The notes beneath the pieces were generated by a model. That model had not been told where the DNA came from and did no database searches. It saw only the letters and a program-made list of their open reading frames with translations. The position numbers and the translations under genes are program-made. 64,000 nt of DNA from Kingdonia uniflora (lineage: Eukaryota > Streptophyta > Magnoliopsida > Ranunculales > Circaeasteraceae). This document shows, piece after piece, positions 22,767-34,299 of the stretch (the stretch's first letter is position 1; each line of letters begins with the position of its first letter). The stretch is from the NCBI GenBank assembly GCA_014058105.1, contig JACGCM010000003.1, positions 930,001 through 994,000 on the forward strand. Direction: 5' to 3'.

Positions 22767-23155
22767 CAGTCTTCCATGGAAGCTGCAACCTATATGGAGG
22801 AAACTTAGGAAACATTTTATTAGAATAAGAATTACAAGCATCTAGTGGGAGGTTAACTTTAGTGCAGATGCTAGAGCAAAGCGAGGAAGCAGATTAGGTG
22901 ATCATGTTTATGAATGGCATCCAGGAAGGCACTCTTTTCTTATCAAGATTGAGGATCCTACAGTTGAATACTTTAGAGTCACAATGTAAAATGATGCAGC
23001 TACAAATGATTGGAATGCCCATGGGTACCAACCTAGTTCAGATGTCTTGGTTATTCGAATGATTCATTAACTATTTCATTCTAGGTTTTGATTTCATCCA
23101 ATTAATACCATGTATTCTCTTTTTCTTCATTTTAATACAAAATCTGCTTACCTAG
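22767..23155 (+). pseudogene. 5'-truncated LINE, RNase H part 2 and 3' UTR
   Basis: Continues the fragment at 16562-16741: LPWKLQPIWRKL, then WWEVNFSADARAKRGSRLGD, IKIEDPTVEYFRVTM and a stop near 22989. The NFSADA.AK word matches the RNase H C-terminus of the other LINE (NFSADAAKKEA, about 59070). The following AT-rich 3' UTR, ending near CTTCATTTTAATACAAAATC, resembles the tail at 59.2-59.35 kb. Confidence 0.8.
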
Positions 23156-23339
23156 AAAAAAATCCAAGACTATTATTACCCCAACACATATACAAGATTA
23201 TTTCCCTGCTCATAATTAGTAAAACTGAAACCAAAAGCAAAGGCTAGTACTTAACTATTTCTCACTAAACATATGGAATTAAATCACACATACACAAAAT
23301 AGCTATTCAAAGTATAAGAAAATGGTGCATGTGTTTTGC
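23156..23339. other. Intergenic DNA, no gene recognised
   Basis: Short AT-rich stretch between the LINE tail and the F-box-flank repeats. Confidence 0.3.
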
Positions 23340-24467
23340 CCTCATTCGCCAAACAAGTAGGCTATACACATAATGTGCAGGTCTAGCTCAATAAAATTTG
23401 ATCCGAACATCCAGTTAATCTACATACATCCATTGACAGACTCCTATCCTTGGTAGAGATTATCATGGCTCAAATTTAGCTCTGGTTAAAAATGATACCT
23501 AATTTAAGGCATTTGCAATTGGTAAACACAAAAATAGACTCCTAAAAACAAGATATATCTTGGAAATAGTGAATAAATCCATTTCAAAAAGGAAGTTGAA
23601 GTCATACAAACTATCTTAAGAATTATAACATCTTACAGGAGTAAAATAGCTGCTTATGGAAGACATTAGAGATAAGAGCACTGGAAGACATAAAACTTAG
23701 TGCACAAAAGCTTTGGATGGATGAACTTGGAATTCAAAATGCCTGAATGCCTCTATAATGTTACTCAAACAGAAAGACAAGAAAATGGTGCATGCTTAGT
23801 GATTAGATACCCAAACCTATGACTAGCTTCTTACCTAGCTAGAACATATTACACAAGTCTATGAAAATAAGGTATAGTCCACAAATCCAATAATAAACAC
23901 ATTGCAATTGACAAACTCCCTGATAGAATTTCTCATTGGTTCAGATTTAGCTTGAAAACTATCAAAAGTTGTACCAATTTAGTATCTGCAGTTAAAGGAC
24001 ACAAGAAGAGAGACTGCTAAAAACTAGATATATCTTGGAGATAGTGGAATCTTTACCATTTCAGAACTAGTACTAATAGCTTAACATCCTTTTAGTCATT
24101 TCCCAAAGAGGTCAAGTACATATGCTTGTCAAAATAAAGGATGAAGTTATACAAACTATTTGAACTGCAACATCTTACAGGAACAAAAGTAACAGCTGAT
24201 GGAAGACATGTCTACTTTGAAATCCCTTCTACCAATCCATCAGTAATGAGAGTGATGGGAGGCACCAAGCTTGACACAAAAAAGCTTGTTAGGAATGAAT
24301 TTGAAATTCCAGATACCGTGATAATGCACAACTCCTTTTTTTGAGGATAATAGATAGCTAGTTGTTCATTATTCCTTTTCTCATTCAATTTTCTAAAGGG
24401 AAAAATACTAAAATAGAAACATAATGTTACTAAAACTGAAATATGAAGCTCATAATGAAGATATAAG
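23340..24467 (-). pseudogene. Duplicated 3' flank of an F-box gene, two tandem units
   Basis: Around 23960-24467 the sequence parallels 36130-36600, the 3' flank of the F-box gene. Shared landmarks include GAGACTGCTAAAAACTAGA, CTGCAACATCTTAC and the AATTCCAGATA...GCGATAATGC-like block. Similarity reaches the stop-codon region (ATAATGAAG against TCATCATGAAG) and stops where a gypsy LTR begins at 24468. A second, more diverged unit lies at about 23340-23790 (GACTCCTAAAAACAAGATAT, ATAACATCTTACAGGAG, CTTGGAATTCAAAATGCC). The coding region itself is absent. The 67-codon plus-strand ORF at 24141 is a by-product of this repeat. Confidence 0.7.
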
Positions 24468-25058
24468 TGTAGTAGCCTACTCATAGCCTTTGAGAATAGA
24501 CTAGATACTAGAAGACTGCCGAGAAGCTTGAAGCCTACCATACTTACAAATCTGACAAAGCCATAGCAAGTCTACCCTCGAGTCCACCAAAGCTTCGACC
24601 ACCGCTTCATTCCAGCACAGCATCAGGTCGAAGGCAGATAACTCTGGCAGATAAACTCTAGTATAGAACAGCTATAAGGAAGGATGTAATTATAATTTGA
24701 CTTCTCTATAGTGACGTCACCTTTCTTATCCTCTATAAATAGGAAAGGAAAGAAACCATAGGGAGGTTGAGATTTCCCCCCACACATACCCTTGAGAAGC
24801 TCTGACCACCTTTGAGTGGAATCTGGAAGCTTAGAGAGTCAGTCTACTCGAGCCCTACATTTGTAATTCCATCCATTTATACAATCTCTTCTCAAAATCA
24901 TCGCTAGAGGTCATAGAGGAATCTTATTTTAGGACTTCACGCAAGTGTGTCTACTAGAATCCCTATATTTCTATTAAGTACACTTGTTAAAACCTAGTCG
25001 AGTATTAATTTTATGGTGTAAGAGTATAATCCCCCCTATATGATTATAGGCCCCTACA
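24468..25058 (+). repeat. 5' LTR of gypsy element A
   Basis: A 591-bp LTR with short inverted ends TGTAG...CTACA. CTCTATAAATAGGAAAGGAA (24732-24751) is a good TATA-box context about 190 bp into the LTR. ATTTGGCATCATATGTGGTA just downstream (25058-25077) resembles a decayed form of the TTTGGCGCC-type primer-binding junction common in plant Tat elements. Confidence 0.75.
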
Positions 25059-25121
25059 TTTGGCATCATATGTGGTATTACCCTCACTTTCAACTACTTT
25101 ACCAAATAGAGCACATTAATA

Positions 25122-26772
25122 ATGGCTCCTAACCTTCGCTCGACTTCCGCTATAGTAGGAGCCCTAGCAGATGACATAGCCACACAACTCGGCCCTGATG
25201 CATGAACAATTTGCCCAGGCTAAAGAGAGATATACCAACCAGGTTCAACACGAGCGCTAAGCTAGGAGACGGGAACTTAAAAATGAGCGGTAGCGCCGCG
25301 TTGAGGAAACGGATAGATACAACCATAACTTCAAAAAGCTCCACAACTCTGTTCGTGATCTACAGCAAATATGACACAAGATGCCCCTGTTCAGTCTAGA
25401 TGCCCTGAGCCTTCGTGGATCTCATCTCGTACACGCTTAAGTCCAAACCCTCAAAGAGAGGTACCCCCAGTCCACCTTGATGCCGACGGTATGAACCATT
25501 CTATACCCGAAGGCTTTGTACACTTGGAAGTTCTCAATTCTTAAGATTCGAGTAATTCAACCCTGCAAACAACAAGACCCCCTAACCACTGACCAGCCCG
25601 AGAATGTTTGGGTGAGCAAAGTGAAGAACATATCCCCAGATTGAAACCACATCGAACCGGAACAGATCGATTTCCCCGTCGATCAGCTTATGTAACACAA
25701 CAAGAAAGTGAGCAATAAAGCAAAGTCACCATTCGAGTCATCTCGAGCCCAGTACCCAGTGCATTGAGCAGGCTTAACAATCCAGTATGTACAGGGCTAT
25801 TAGTCATCGATGTCCCATTAAATTTCCATACCCAAAAAATTTGTAAAACATAAATACAGTCTCATAGTTCCCCACTAGCCTAACAGATAGTCCACTCAAG
25901 TGGTATCATAACCTCCCCAACGAATCTATTCAAAGTTTCGAAGACTTATCAAGATTGTTTATATCTCAGCACACATTCAAAAAGGATCGAGAGGTCAAAG
26001 TCGATATCCTCTTTAACATTCAAAAGACAAAAACTGAAATACTCGAAAGCTTTACCATGAGATTCTTAGATGAGTTAGGCAAAATTAAGAACCTCGACTA
26101 TGCTAACGCTATTATTTTATCATACTCCAATGCCCTTCCTAACCATAGTCGCATAAAGGGATACATCGTCCTCCAAAAGCCAGTAACACTCGGAGAGATG
26201 CTGTCGAAAGTAAACGGCAACATAGACCTCGAACGCATCATAGGAAATAATCGCCAACGACCAACCTAAACCAACAATCAACACAATCCAAGGCAGCCAA
26301 ACACAACCATTGTCGATTCGGTTAATAATGGGACAGACAACAGGAAATGCAATATTTAGGAAGATCGAACAGAAAGGCCGCGGAAGAAAATGTCGATGCC
26401 AATGTTACCCAAACACAACGTCTCAATAGGAGCTATCCACCACATCATCCAGGCTGACCTAATATGGCGATCCCCGTAACCAATCAAATTTCAAAATGAT
26501 GAACCATAATGCTAGAACCACAAGAAATGATACTCAAAACATGGCAATTACACCAATATATCGAAGACATTGGGGGCTACCCCGATGGGTCGTATCTCAA
26601 AACCCAGGCGGGACACAACACTGGAGGAAACGAGGTACATATCTTCCAAGTTAACATGATCGAAGTCAATAACATTGATAGCGGTCACACTCGAAGTAAA
26701 AGAAAAAGAGTCAAAGAATGTTGTAAACTTGCCTACATAAAAAAATTACCGGTCCTCCAACCTAGAAACTAG
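25122..26772 (+). pseudogene. Element A gag, broken
   Basis: A possible start MAPNLRSTSAIVGALADDIA at 25122 soon meets a stop. The retrotransposon gag domain is recognisable at 25900-26269: SFEDLSRLFISQHTFKKDRE and ILESFTMRFLDELGKIKNLD. These correspond to the capsid region that multimerises to form the particle. Further pieces (YIEDIGGYPDGSY) appear to 26772. Frames shift repeatedly. Confidence 0.7.
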
Positions 26773-26859
26773 CCAACATCCATGACCCGAATGCATATCT
26801 ATTGTCAAATGTGACGTTTCTCACGTAAAATTTCCATACTTAGATCCGCTGGCTATAAC

Positions 26860-29800
26860 GGTAAAGATCAAGCATATGATACTGGACACAATGTTCATCG
26901 ATACCAGTAGTAAATCAGATGTATTTTTCCTCCAAACAGTCAAAATAATGTCGATGACAGACTGTATATCCCCAACAAATATCAACCTAAAGGTTTTAGC
27001 AGCTCCACCGAAGTAGTAGTAGGACGAATAAGCCTTCTGATCACCACGGGCCCAATGGTGTTACAGACCATCCTTTTGATCATAGACAAGAAGTCTAAAT
27101 ACCTCAAAATCTTTGGTCACAATTGGCTATACGCCATGAAGGTGTTACCCTTGACCTATCACCAGGTTCTGCGGTTTACCACCCAAAGTAGATCCTAGGA
27201 TATGAAAAGGTCCCAACGACTTTCCCGGTGAAGCAAACACCCAGAGATCGACTTAACCCAAAAGTTAGTTAAATCCTAGCAATCACAGTAACCTGTTCCC
27301 CTCGAGCCTTCAATCGCCCAAACCGAAATATCAACCGTCGAGCCTACCGAATACGTGGACCACGATGCATCAAACAAGGTAGTTCATTGGGAGTTCACTC
27401 ACTAACAAAGAAAAGCAAGAAATAACCGATTTCCTTTAATCTAATACGGATGTATTCGCATGGACTTTCCACGAGATGCCAGGGGGCGATCCTACCTTCG
27501 CTTGTCACCGACTCGACTTAGTGGCCAATTGCACAATAGTCAAATGGGAGAAACAAATTAACCCTAGCCTTGGCTTCGAGAAGTAGTTAATCTTGAAATT
27601 GATAAAAATATAGCTATAGGTTTCATCCGCGAAGAAAAATACCCTGATTGGATTTCGAACATCGATCGTTGTAGTACTCAAAAAGAATGGCAAGATCCGA
27701 GTTTGCGTTGACTTCATCGACCTCAATTAACATACCCCGAAAGATAGTTTCCCCCTCAATACAACACTCGGGCTTAAACGCCTCTCTATGATGGACGCCG
27801 CTTCAGGTTACAACCAAGTTCTCCTCATGCTCGAAAATCAAAGCAAAATTGTATTCATCACAGAACAAGGCTCTTATTGCTTCAATGTCATGCCATTTGG
27901 GCTTAAAAAGTAAGTGCGGCCTACCAGCGACTTCTCACAAGCATGTTTAAACCACTGTTGGAAAAGTCATTCGAAGTATATATTGACAACATGCTCTAAA
28001 AGGGCCTTCAGTAAAATACCCATCTGTACGACCTTAACAAAGTATTTTCTACCCTTCAATGATATAAAATGAAGCTAAACCCAAACAAGTGCCAATTCGG
28101 TGTTTTTTCTGGAAAATTCCATGGACACATCATCAACAATAGATGAATCAAGATCGGCCCTTCCCAAATCTGAGCCCTAATCAATATGATATCCCCCATA
28201 ATAAAGAAAGACGTACAGAAGGTTGCTGGTTAAATAGTCGCCCTCAATCGCTTCATCTCAAAATCCTCGGACGGGTGCAAATGGTTATTTTCATTACTCC
28301 GCAGTCAAGGTGCCCATAAAGTAAAGAAGAAAAACCCTGATATCAAATGGACCTTAGAATGCGAGCAAGCCTTCCAAGATTTCAAGACTTACCTCGGCCA
28401 ACCACCAATCATGAGCACTCCAATCGAAGGAGAACTACAATCTATTTATCTCGTAGTAATGGACAAATCTCTAAACTCAGTTCTCATTCGTATAGAGGAA
28501 GGTATTGAAAGGCTCATATACATCATCACTAAAACCTTGACCTCGGCCAAAACCAGATATACTAAACTCAAAATGCTTTTACTCAACCTCGTCTACACAT
28601 CGAGAAAGCTCAAACCATACTTCTAAGCACATCGCATAAGGGTGATCATAAACTATGTACCCCCTTAAAGAGGTACTAGCCAAGAAGGAAAAATTAAGAC
28701 AATTATAGTAATGGTCCGTCTACCTCGGCAAACATGATATCACCATCAAAAGGAAAATATCTGAGAAGGCCCAAGTAGTCGATGACTTTCTAGCAGACTT
28801 TCCAATAGGCGACGTTGACTGGAAAGAGCACGAGGATGGCATCTTAGAAAAACAAAACAAACAGTCAGACCCTTGAAACCTAAAAATAGGTTGGAGACTA
28901 TTTACTGATAGCTCATCTGGCTCGAATGGTTCTAGAATAGGCATTGTGCTGGTCACACCTTCCAATGATCGATTGGAAAAAGTACCATCAAACCAAATAG
29001 CTTCAAATACACCAATAGCCGAATATGAAGCCTTAATTTATGATTTAGACATGGTCCTCGAGTTGGGCATGCCCAAATTGGCAGTTTTTACCGATTCGCA
29101 GTTGGTCCAAAGAAACTACATTTGAGAGAATTAGGCAAATGGTCGAATGACAGAATGTGCTAAACTCATCCGTCAACGTATGGATTACTTCCTTGAGCAA
29201 TCATTGATCATACATTATTTGTGAGGCAAAAATAGATACGCTGATGTTCTTGTATACATAGCCACCATGTTAGGCCAATCTGAACCCAGAAAGCTCGACA
29301 TCGAGGTACTCGGACGCCCAAGTATAGACAGGATAGAAATCAATTCCATCAATATTGGGGGCAAGAGTATCGATCCCGAAGATTGGCAAACCCCCTTCCT
29401 GGCTTATTTAACCAAAGTATTCTACCCGAAGACCTGAAAGAAAAACGACCCTTGTTGGAAAACTATCGAAAGCACTTGATAATTAAACATGAACTACTTA
29501 GACGGACACAAAACGGGGTCAAATCAAGTCCATATCCCCGGAAGAAGCAACCAGATTATAAAAGAACTGCACAAAGGTAATTATGGATCATATTCTGCGG
29601 GACAATCTATGGCACTACGGGCAATCACACAAGGTTAATTTTGGCTGAACATAAAAAAGCAAGCCAAAGATTAAGCTAAGTATAGTGATAAGTGCCAGAG
29701 ACACAAGCATGACATCAAGATCCCTTTACAAGATCTCAATTATAGCCAAGTCTCCTGATCATTTAAACTATAGGTCATCGATCTAATCGGCCCCTTCCCT

Positions 29801-30425
29801 AAAACTTTAGGTAAGAGAGAATACGTCCTCATAGCCATAAATTATTTCACAAAGTTGGTTGAAGCAGTACCATTATGTAGAATAAAATAAGAAGAAGCAG
29901 TTAAGTTCTTGTAGGAGAATATAATTACAATATTCGGCTGCCCCGATACGACCCAATGCCACAACGGTCCATAGTGTGTTAGAAACAAGGTCATAACATT
30001 CACGAAGAAGTATAATATTATTCTATTTTCCTTTAAGCCTTACTACCCACAAGGCAATGGCCAAGTCAAAGTTGTAGACAAAACTATAATCGATGGCCTT
30101 AAAAAGCGTGTCAACGATAAGGAGCAATGGGTACAAGAACTACAAGACGTACTATGGGCCTAACTCACTGATGAAGTCATCCCAGATTTTCTGCAGTCGG
30201 GGACTTGGCTTTCAACGAGTTACCCCATCCTCCAAACCCCGCATTGCTAGGAAACTGGCCGAATCTTGGGAAAGACCATACGTCGACTATGAAAATATAG
30301 ACAAGGGGTCCTATTATCAAATGACCGAAGATGAAGAATCTTTGCCGAACCTCTCGAACATAATACAGTTAGTCCGCTACTATAGAAAACAAGCGTATAT
30401 ACTTTCTAAGGTTGTAACCACCTAA
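26860..30425 (+). pseudogene. Element A pol (protease, RT, two RNase H domains, integrase), broken
   Basis: The protease remnant FIDTSSKSDVF (about 26896) keeps the catalytic Asp. GPMVLQTILLIIDKKSKYLK (27049-27108) is the usual Tat linker. Reverse transcriptase is readable as VCVDFIDLN, MMDAASGYNQVLLM (about 27790) and VMPFGLK. The catalytic box near 27970 reads YIDNML instead of YIDDML, so its second Asp is lost. First RNase H: KPYF at 28620. Second RNase H: LFTDSSSGSNGSRIGIVLV (about 28898) and VFTDSQLVQ (about 29088). Integrase: VIDLIGPFPKTLG (about 29772) and YYPQGNGQVKVVDKT (about 30043), then LAESWERPY. Many stops. Confidence 0.8.
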
Positions 30426-30470
30426 TTTTGCATCAATAAAAAATATATTTTTGGGTCATTTTTATTCGAC

Positions 30471-30827
30471 GCGTCAACCCTTCAACCTGACTAATGCTTG
30501 GGGGTGACCATGAAGTTGTTCAAAGTTCCTTGATTTGGACAAACCCAAGTGGCATGAATAATCAAAAGATTAAACACTTGGAGGCGACCTCGAAGCCGAC
30601 TACTTTTGGTTTCATTTAGGTTCAAGCCCGCTGATAGAAATACCAAGGGGCAACCACGAAGCCTTGTGAACTTCTTGATTTAGGCAAACCTAAGTATCAC
30701 ATCAAACCTTCAACATGACTGATACTTTAGAGTGACCTTAAAGTTTTTTAAAGTTCCTTGATTTGGACAAACTAAAGTAGCATGAATAATTGAGAGATTA
30801 AATACTTTGGGATGACCTCATAGCCTA
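30471..30827 (+). repeat. Tandem 229-bp repeat in the 3' region of element A
   Basis: TCAACCCTTCAACCTGACTA near 30473 recurs as TCAAACCTTCAACATGACTG near 30702, each followed by AAAGTTCCTTGATTTGGACA and AGTGGCATGAATAAT-like text. The second unit is cut at 30827 by the LTR of element B. Confidence 0.75.
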
Positions 30828-31179
30828 TAATCCACAATTAAATTGGAGACTACCTGAAACAAAAAATTAATGAAGAATACATGATTTGGTGGGTTAAATT
30901 TCCCAAGAAGAGCGTTAATTGCTCAATTGATTTAATTACAATGAATTACTCTTTTAAAATCCTATGTTTGAACATAACATTTCTCTGCTCGAACAGAAAA
31001 CTTAAAATAGGCTCTATACGATGAAAACATTTTACTGTTGGAGCAGAAGACTCAGAATAGGCTCTGTTCAGGCAAGACATTTTTCTATTCGAACAGAAGA
31101 CTCAGAACAGGCTCTGCTCAAATAGACCTCACCTTTAGCGTCTTTTTAAGAGGCTTAATTTTTATATCCTCCAGGATTA
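30828..31179 (-). repeat. 3' LTR of gypsy element B
   Basis: On the minus strand the LTR begins TAATCCTGGAGGATAT (TGATCC in copies C and D) and ends ATTGTGGATTA. It contains a TTCGAACAG / GACTCAG cluster (about 30965-31125). AGGCTCCTAAAGGGGGAGCC (31198-31179, minus) is the polypurine tract next to it. Confidence 0.75.
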
Positions 31180-31368
31180 TGGCTCCCCCTTTAGGAGCCT
31201 TGAGCTCCTGCTCAGTCTAAAACTAGATATAAGAGGGAAAACGGTCTTGCACATTTCCCTGTTTTACCAGTTTGACTTACTGCGTGGTTGACCTTTCTTC
31301 CAAACTCTGAACAACTCAATACTTCCCTGTCTTGTAGCAGTAACCTTCTTCTCTATAATACAATCCTC

Positions 31369-33029
31369 CTACAACGAATCTTCTCTTTCCATCCATATAT
31401 CATCAGCTGACGGTAGGCGAGTATCAATTATAAAGTCTTCATCTAAGATAGATGGCTTAAAGAGTTTCAAATCCTCAAAATTAATCACCGAATACATCTT
31501 CATAAATGGAGGTAAATCCAATTGGAATGTATTGTCACCAATCGTCTTGAGTATAGTAAACATACCATATATAATAGGCTAGAGCTTCTTACCTTCTCCC
31601 TTTAGTCGTTCCTTACCCAAATTCAACCAAACTAGATCGCTCCCTTAAAAAGTACAATCAACCCGATGCTTGTCATGTCGAGCCTTATACTTCGGTTGAG
31701 TCTTCTTCAATTGTTCTTCAACCGCCTCATGAACCTTACCTATATTCTCAATGAAACACTGAGCTTTTAACTTGTTCCTCTTTCTTCTTCCCTAACACCT
31801 TCTTATTACCAAAAACTAAAGGCCATATTAAAGGGGCTTTGAGGTAAGTACCCAAGAGAAACTTCAAACGGAGATTTTAAAGTGAAAGCATGAATTGCCA
31901 AGTTAAAAGCAAACTGAAGATACAGTAAACTCCTATCCCAAATCTTAAGATGCTTAGAATAGAATCCCTATAATAAATAAACCAAAGTGTGATTGACTAC
32001 CTTTGTTTGCCCGACAATTTGTGGATGAAATGTGTTACTTCACTTCAACTAAGTAGCCATCATCCCCCATAATGATATCCAGAAATACACCAAGAAAATA
32101 GTTATCCCCATCAAAAATAATAAAATAAGGAAGGCCGAAATACTTCCAAACGTCTTTGAAAAATAATCGCGTTGCTTCTTCCCCGATAATTGTCTTCTGG
32201 CATGGAATAAGAACCATCATCATGCATAATCGATCTACCACCATAAACAGATAATCATTCTTACACTTGGTCATGGGCAAACCCCCCATAAAATCCATTG
32301 ATATGCTCTCCCAAGGTCAGTTAGGTACTGGTAATGGTAAGTATAGTCCCAACTTACGATTGGAAGGCTTCGATATGTTGCATTGAACGCAACCACAAAC
32401 CACACGAGTAACATCCACCTGCATTTTCAGCCAATAGCCATAGCACCACAAATTCAAAAGAGTTTTCTCAACCCTGAAATGACCTACAACCCAGGAATAA
32501 TTAGCATCTCTAATTTAATGTAAATGGTCTTTACCATCAAGAATACATAGTAAAGTTCCCCTGCAAATCAAACCATCCTTCAATTCATACTCACGTGTCT
32601 TACCCTCCATCAACTTCTAGTGAATCACACTAAGGTTTTATGATTATCATACCCTATAACATACTCAGACAAAATAATAAGTTGCATCTGCATAACTACC
32701 AGCAAAGCAGAAATAGCTGGAAATAGGGGTCGAGATAACATATCAGCCATTTTATTGTTTGCTCCCTTCTTATACTTGATAATCAAGGTGAATACTTATA
32801 TATACAACATCCACTTCATATGGCGAGCTTGTTGCAGCTTGGACTGAATAAATAAAAACATCAACAATTTTTTATCGAAATATACCACAACCTCCTCTTG
32901 TAACCTTCCCATTTCGATTTGTTGCTTACATGACATTGTCTTAGTAAACAACACCTTAGCTGACATAGACTCTTGAACTGTTTATATCAATAACACAAAC
33001 TTGTTGCTCGCATTAACCAACCTTTTCAC
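31369..33029 (-). pseudogene. Element B pol: RNase H remnant and integrase, broken
   Basis: Minus strand: VQESMSAKVLFTKTMSCKQQ is followed by RLQEEVVVYFDKKLL and SKLQQARHMKW, that is, the linker after the protease runs straight into RNase H (33020-32820). Next come NNKMADMLSRP (about 32740), the integrase zinc-binding region (about 32600-32360), core pieces MDFMGGLPMTKCKNDYLFMV and GLPYFIIFDGD (32298-32110), and the C-terminal ILKTIGDNTFQLDLPPFMKM (about 31560-31490). Multiple stops. Confidence 0.78.
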
Positions 33030-33039
33030 CTAAATCACC

Positions 33040-34299
33040 GTTACTAAATTCTCCGTTGTGATATGTTGCTTATAAGCATTGATATGGAACTCCTTTCCCT
33101 CCATATCAAGATAAAACTTGCGAGTTAAGGTAATGAATCACATCTCGGTCCCAAGGATAAGGGCTGCCCAAAATGACCTGATACACATCTAAAAGATAAC
33201 CACCTCATGCGTCACCTAGTCAATAAACCTTCAAGTGATCACAAACTTGAACGTACATTGCTTCGTGATCTTTAACTCCACATATTTCTAAATCTACCCC
33301 AAACCATATGGCTTAGGATGAGTCGTAGTATTCAAACCCATCTTCTTCACTAACGCCTCAGAAATCAAGTCCTTTTGACTACCCGAATCAATAATGGTAT
33401 CTGCTAAACTCTGCTTCGCCTTAATACTGATATGAAAAAAAAATCCCGACTCGCCTCCTCGGTAGCCATAGTTTGCAGAAACATAAAAAGTTTGCTTAGG
33501 ATTTGGTTTATCTAAATCCAGGAGGTTAATAACCGCTATGGCTAGTACATGTTTATCTTTCTTGTTCTTCTCCTCTTTCAGCCTAAGCTCCAGTTGAAGT
33601 TTACAACATTTATTTGAAATATGCCCACTTGTCTTCTAATGACTGTAATAATTCCCCTAGGACAGAGACCTCTTTCCCTTGGACTCTCACTTGTTCTCAT
33701 TCTTCCAACCAGACATATACCCCGACTTGTTTTTGTCGTCTTTATTATCACTCTTCAAGTACTTACTCTTAATGGCAATTACCTTCACGGTAGCGTCTTC
33801 GATATTCGCCAAATTAATGAGTTTAAACTCCCTTATAATGGACTTTGGCAAACCATTCGTGTACTTCATGAACACCTCATACTCGCCCACATCAAAGTCC
33901 AAAACCAAAACCTGGTTATAAAACTCCATAGTATATTCTTATACTGATTGCCCATACTTTTTGGCGCAAATAATGTCATTTAAACTATCTCTCCTACTTA
34001 TACCCAATTAGGTAAAACTGCTTCCTAACCAACACCTTGAATTCTATCCAACTTAAACTTTTTACGATGTGGCATTTCTTATAAGATTTCCACCACGTAA
34101 GTGCATGACTTGCAAATTTCAATGTCGAAAAGTAAATGTTATGAGCATTCGAATATTCATATACTGAAAAATAGGTTTCTAACCTATCTTTCCAGTTATC
34201 TAATTTCTCAGCATCGATTGACCCGTCGAATACTGGAATTTTAATTTTAAAATCAATACGAAGATTACGTATAGGATTCATGGACTTACCAATAATCAA
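33040..34299 (-). pseudogene. Element B gag and protease, broken
   Basis: Minus strand: IGKSMNPIRNLRIDFKIKIP and VFDGSIDAEKLDNWKDRLET (34293-34175), then LTWWKSYKKCH (about 34080) and MKYTNGLPKSIIREFKL (about 33870), give the gag capsid region, closely parallel to D. The protease keeps the catalytic DSGS motif (TIIDSGSQKDLIS, about 33398-33360), which D has lost. Start codon and N-terminus are absent. Confidence 0.78.

Larger units (their letters stand above)
24468..30827 (+). mobile_element. Ty3/gypsy retrotransposon, Tat lineage (element A), decayed and missing its 3' LTR
   Basis: A 5' LTR, primer-binding region, gag, protease, reverse transcriptase, RNase H, a second (aRNH-type) RNase H, integrase and a repeat-rich 3' region occur in that order. 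The extra RNase H between the first RNase H and integrase is a mark of the Tat group. Every gene is riddled with stops. The 3' end is replaced at 30828 by the LTR of element B, and I find no 3' LTR of A in the window. Its 5' edge lies at the stop codon of a duplicated F-box gene. Confidence 0.8.
30828..34299 (-). mobile_element. Ty3/gypsy retrotransposon B, reverse-transcriptase-deleted, 5' end lost
   Basis: Read on the minus strand from 34299: gag, protease, a fused RNase H, integrase, polypurine tract and 3' LTR. No reverse transcriptase is present: the protease-side linker joins RNase H at the junction also found in element D. The 5' LTR and the gag N-terminus are missing, and a minisatellite takes their place after 34300. 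Homologous pieces occur in D (plus strand, 55.6-58.5 kb) and C (minus strand, 62.0 kb to the end). Confidence 0.82.

Noticed and set aside
24141..24344. 67-codon plus-strand ORF as a small gene
   Set aside because: The same DNA recurs at 36301-36500 without the open frame; it is 3' flank of an F-box gene read on the wrong strand.
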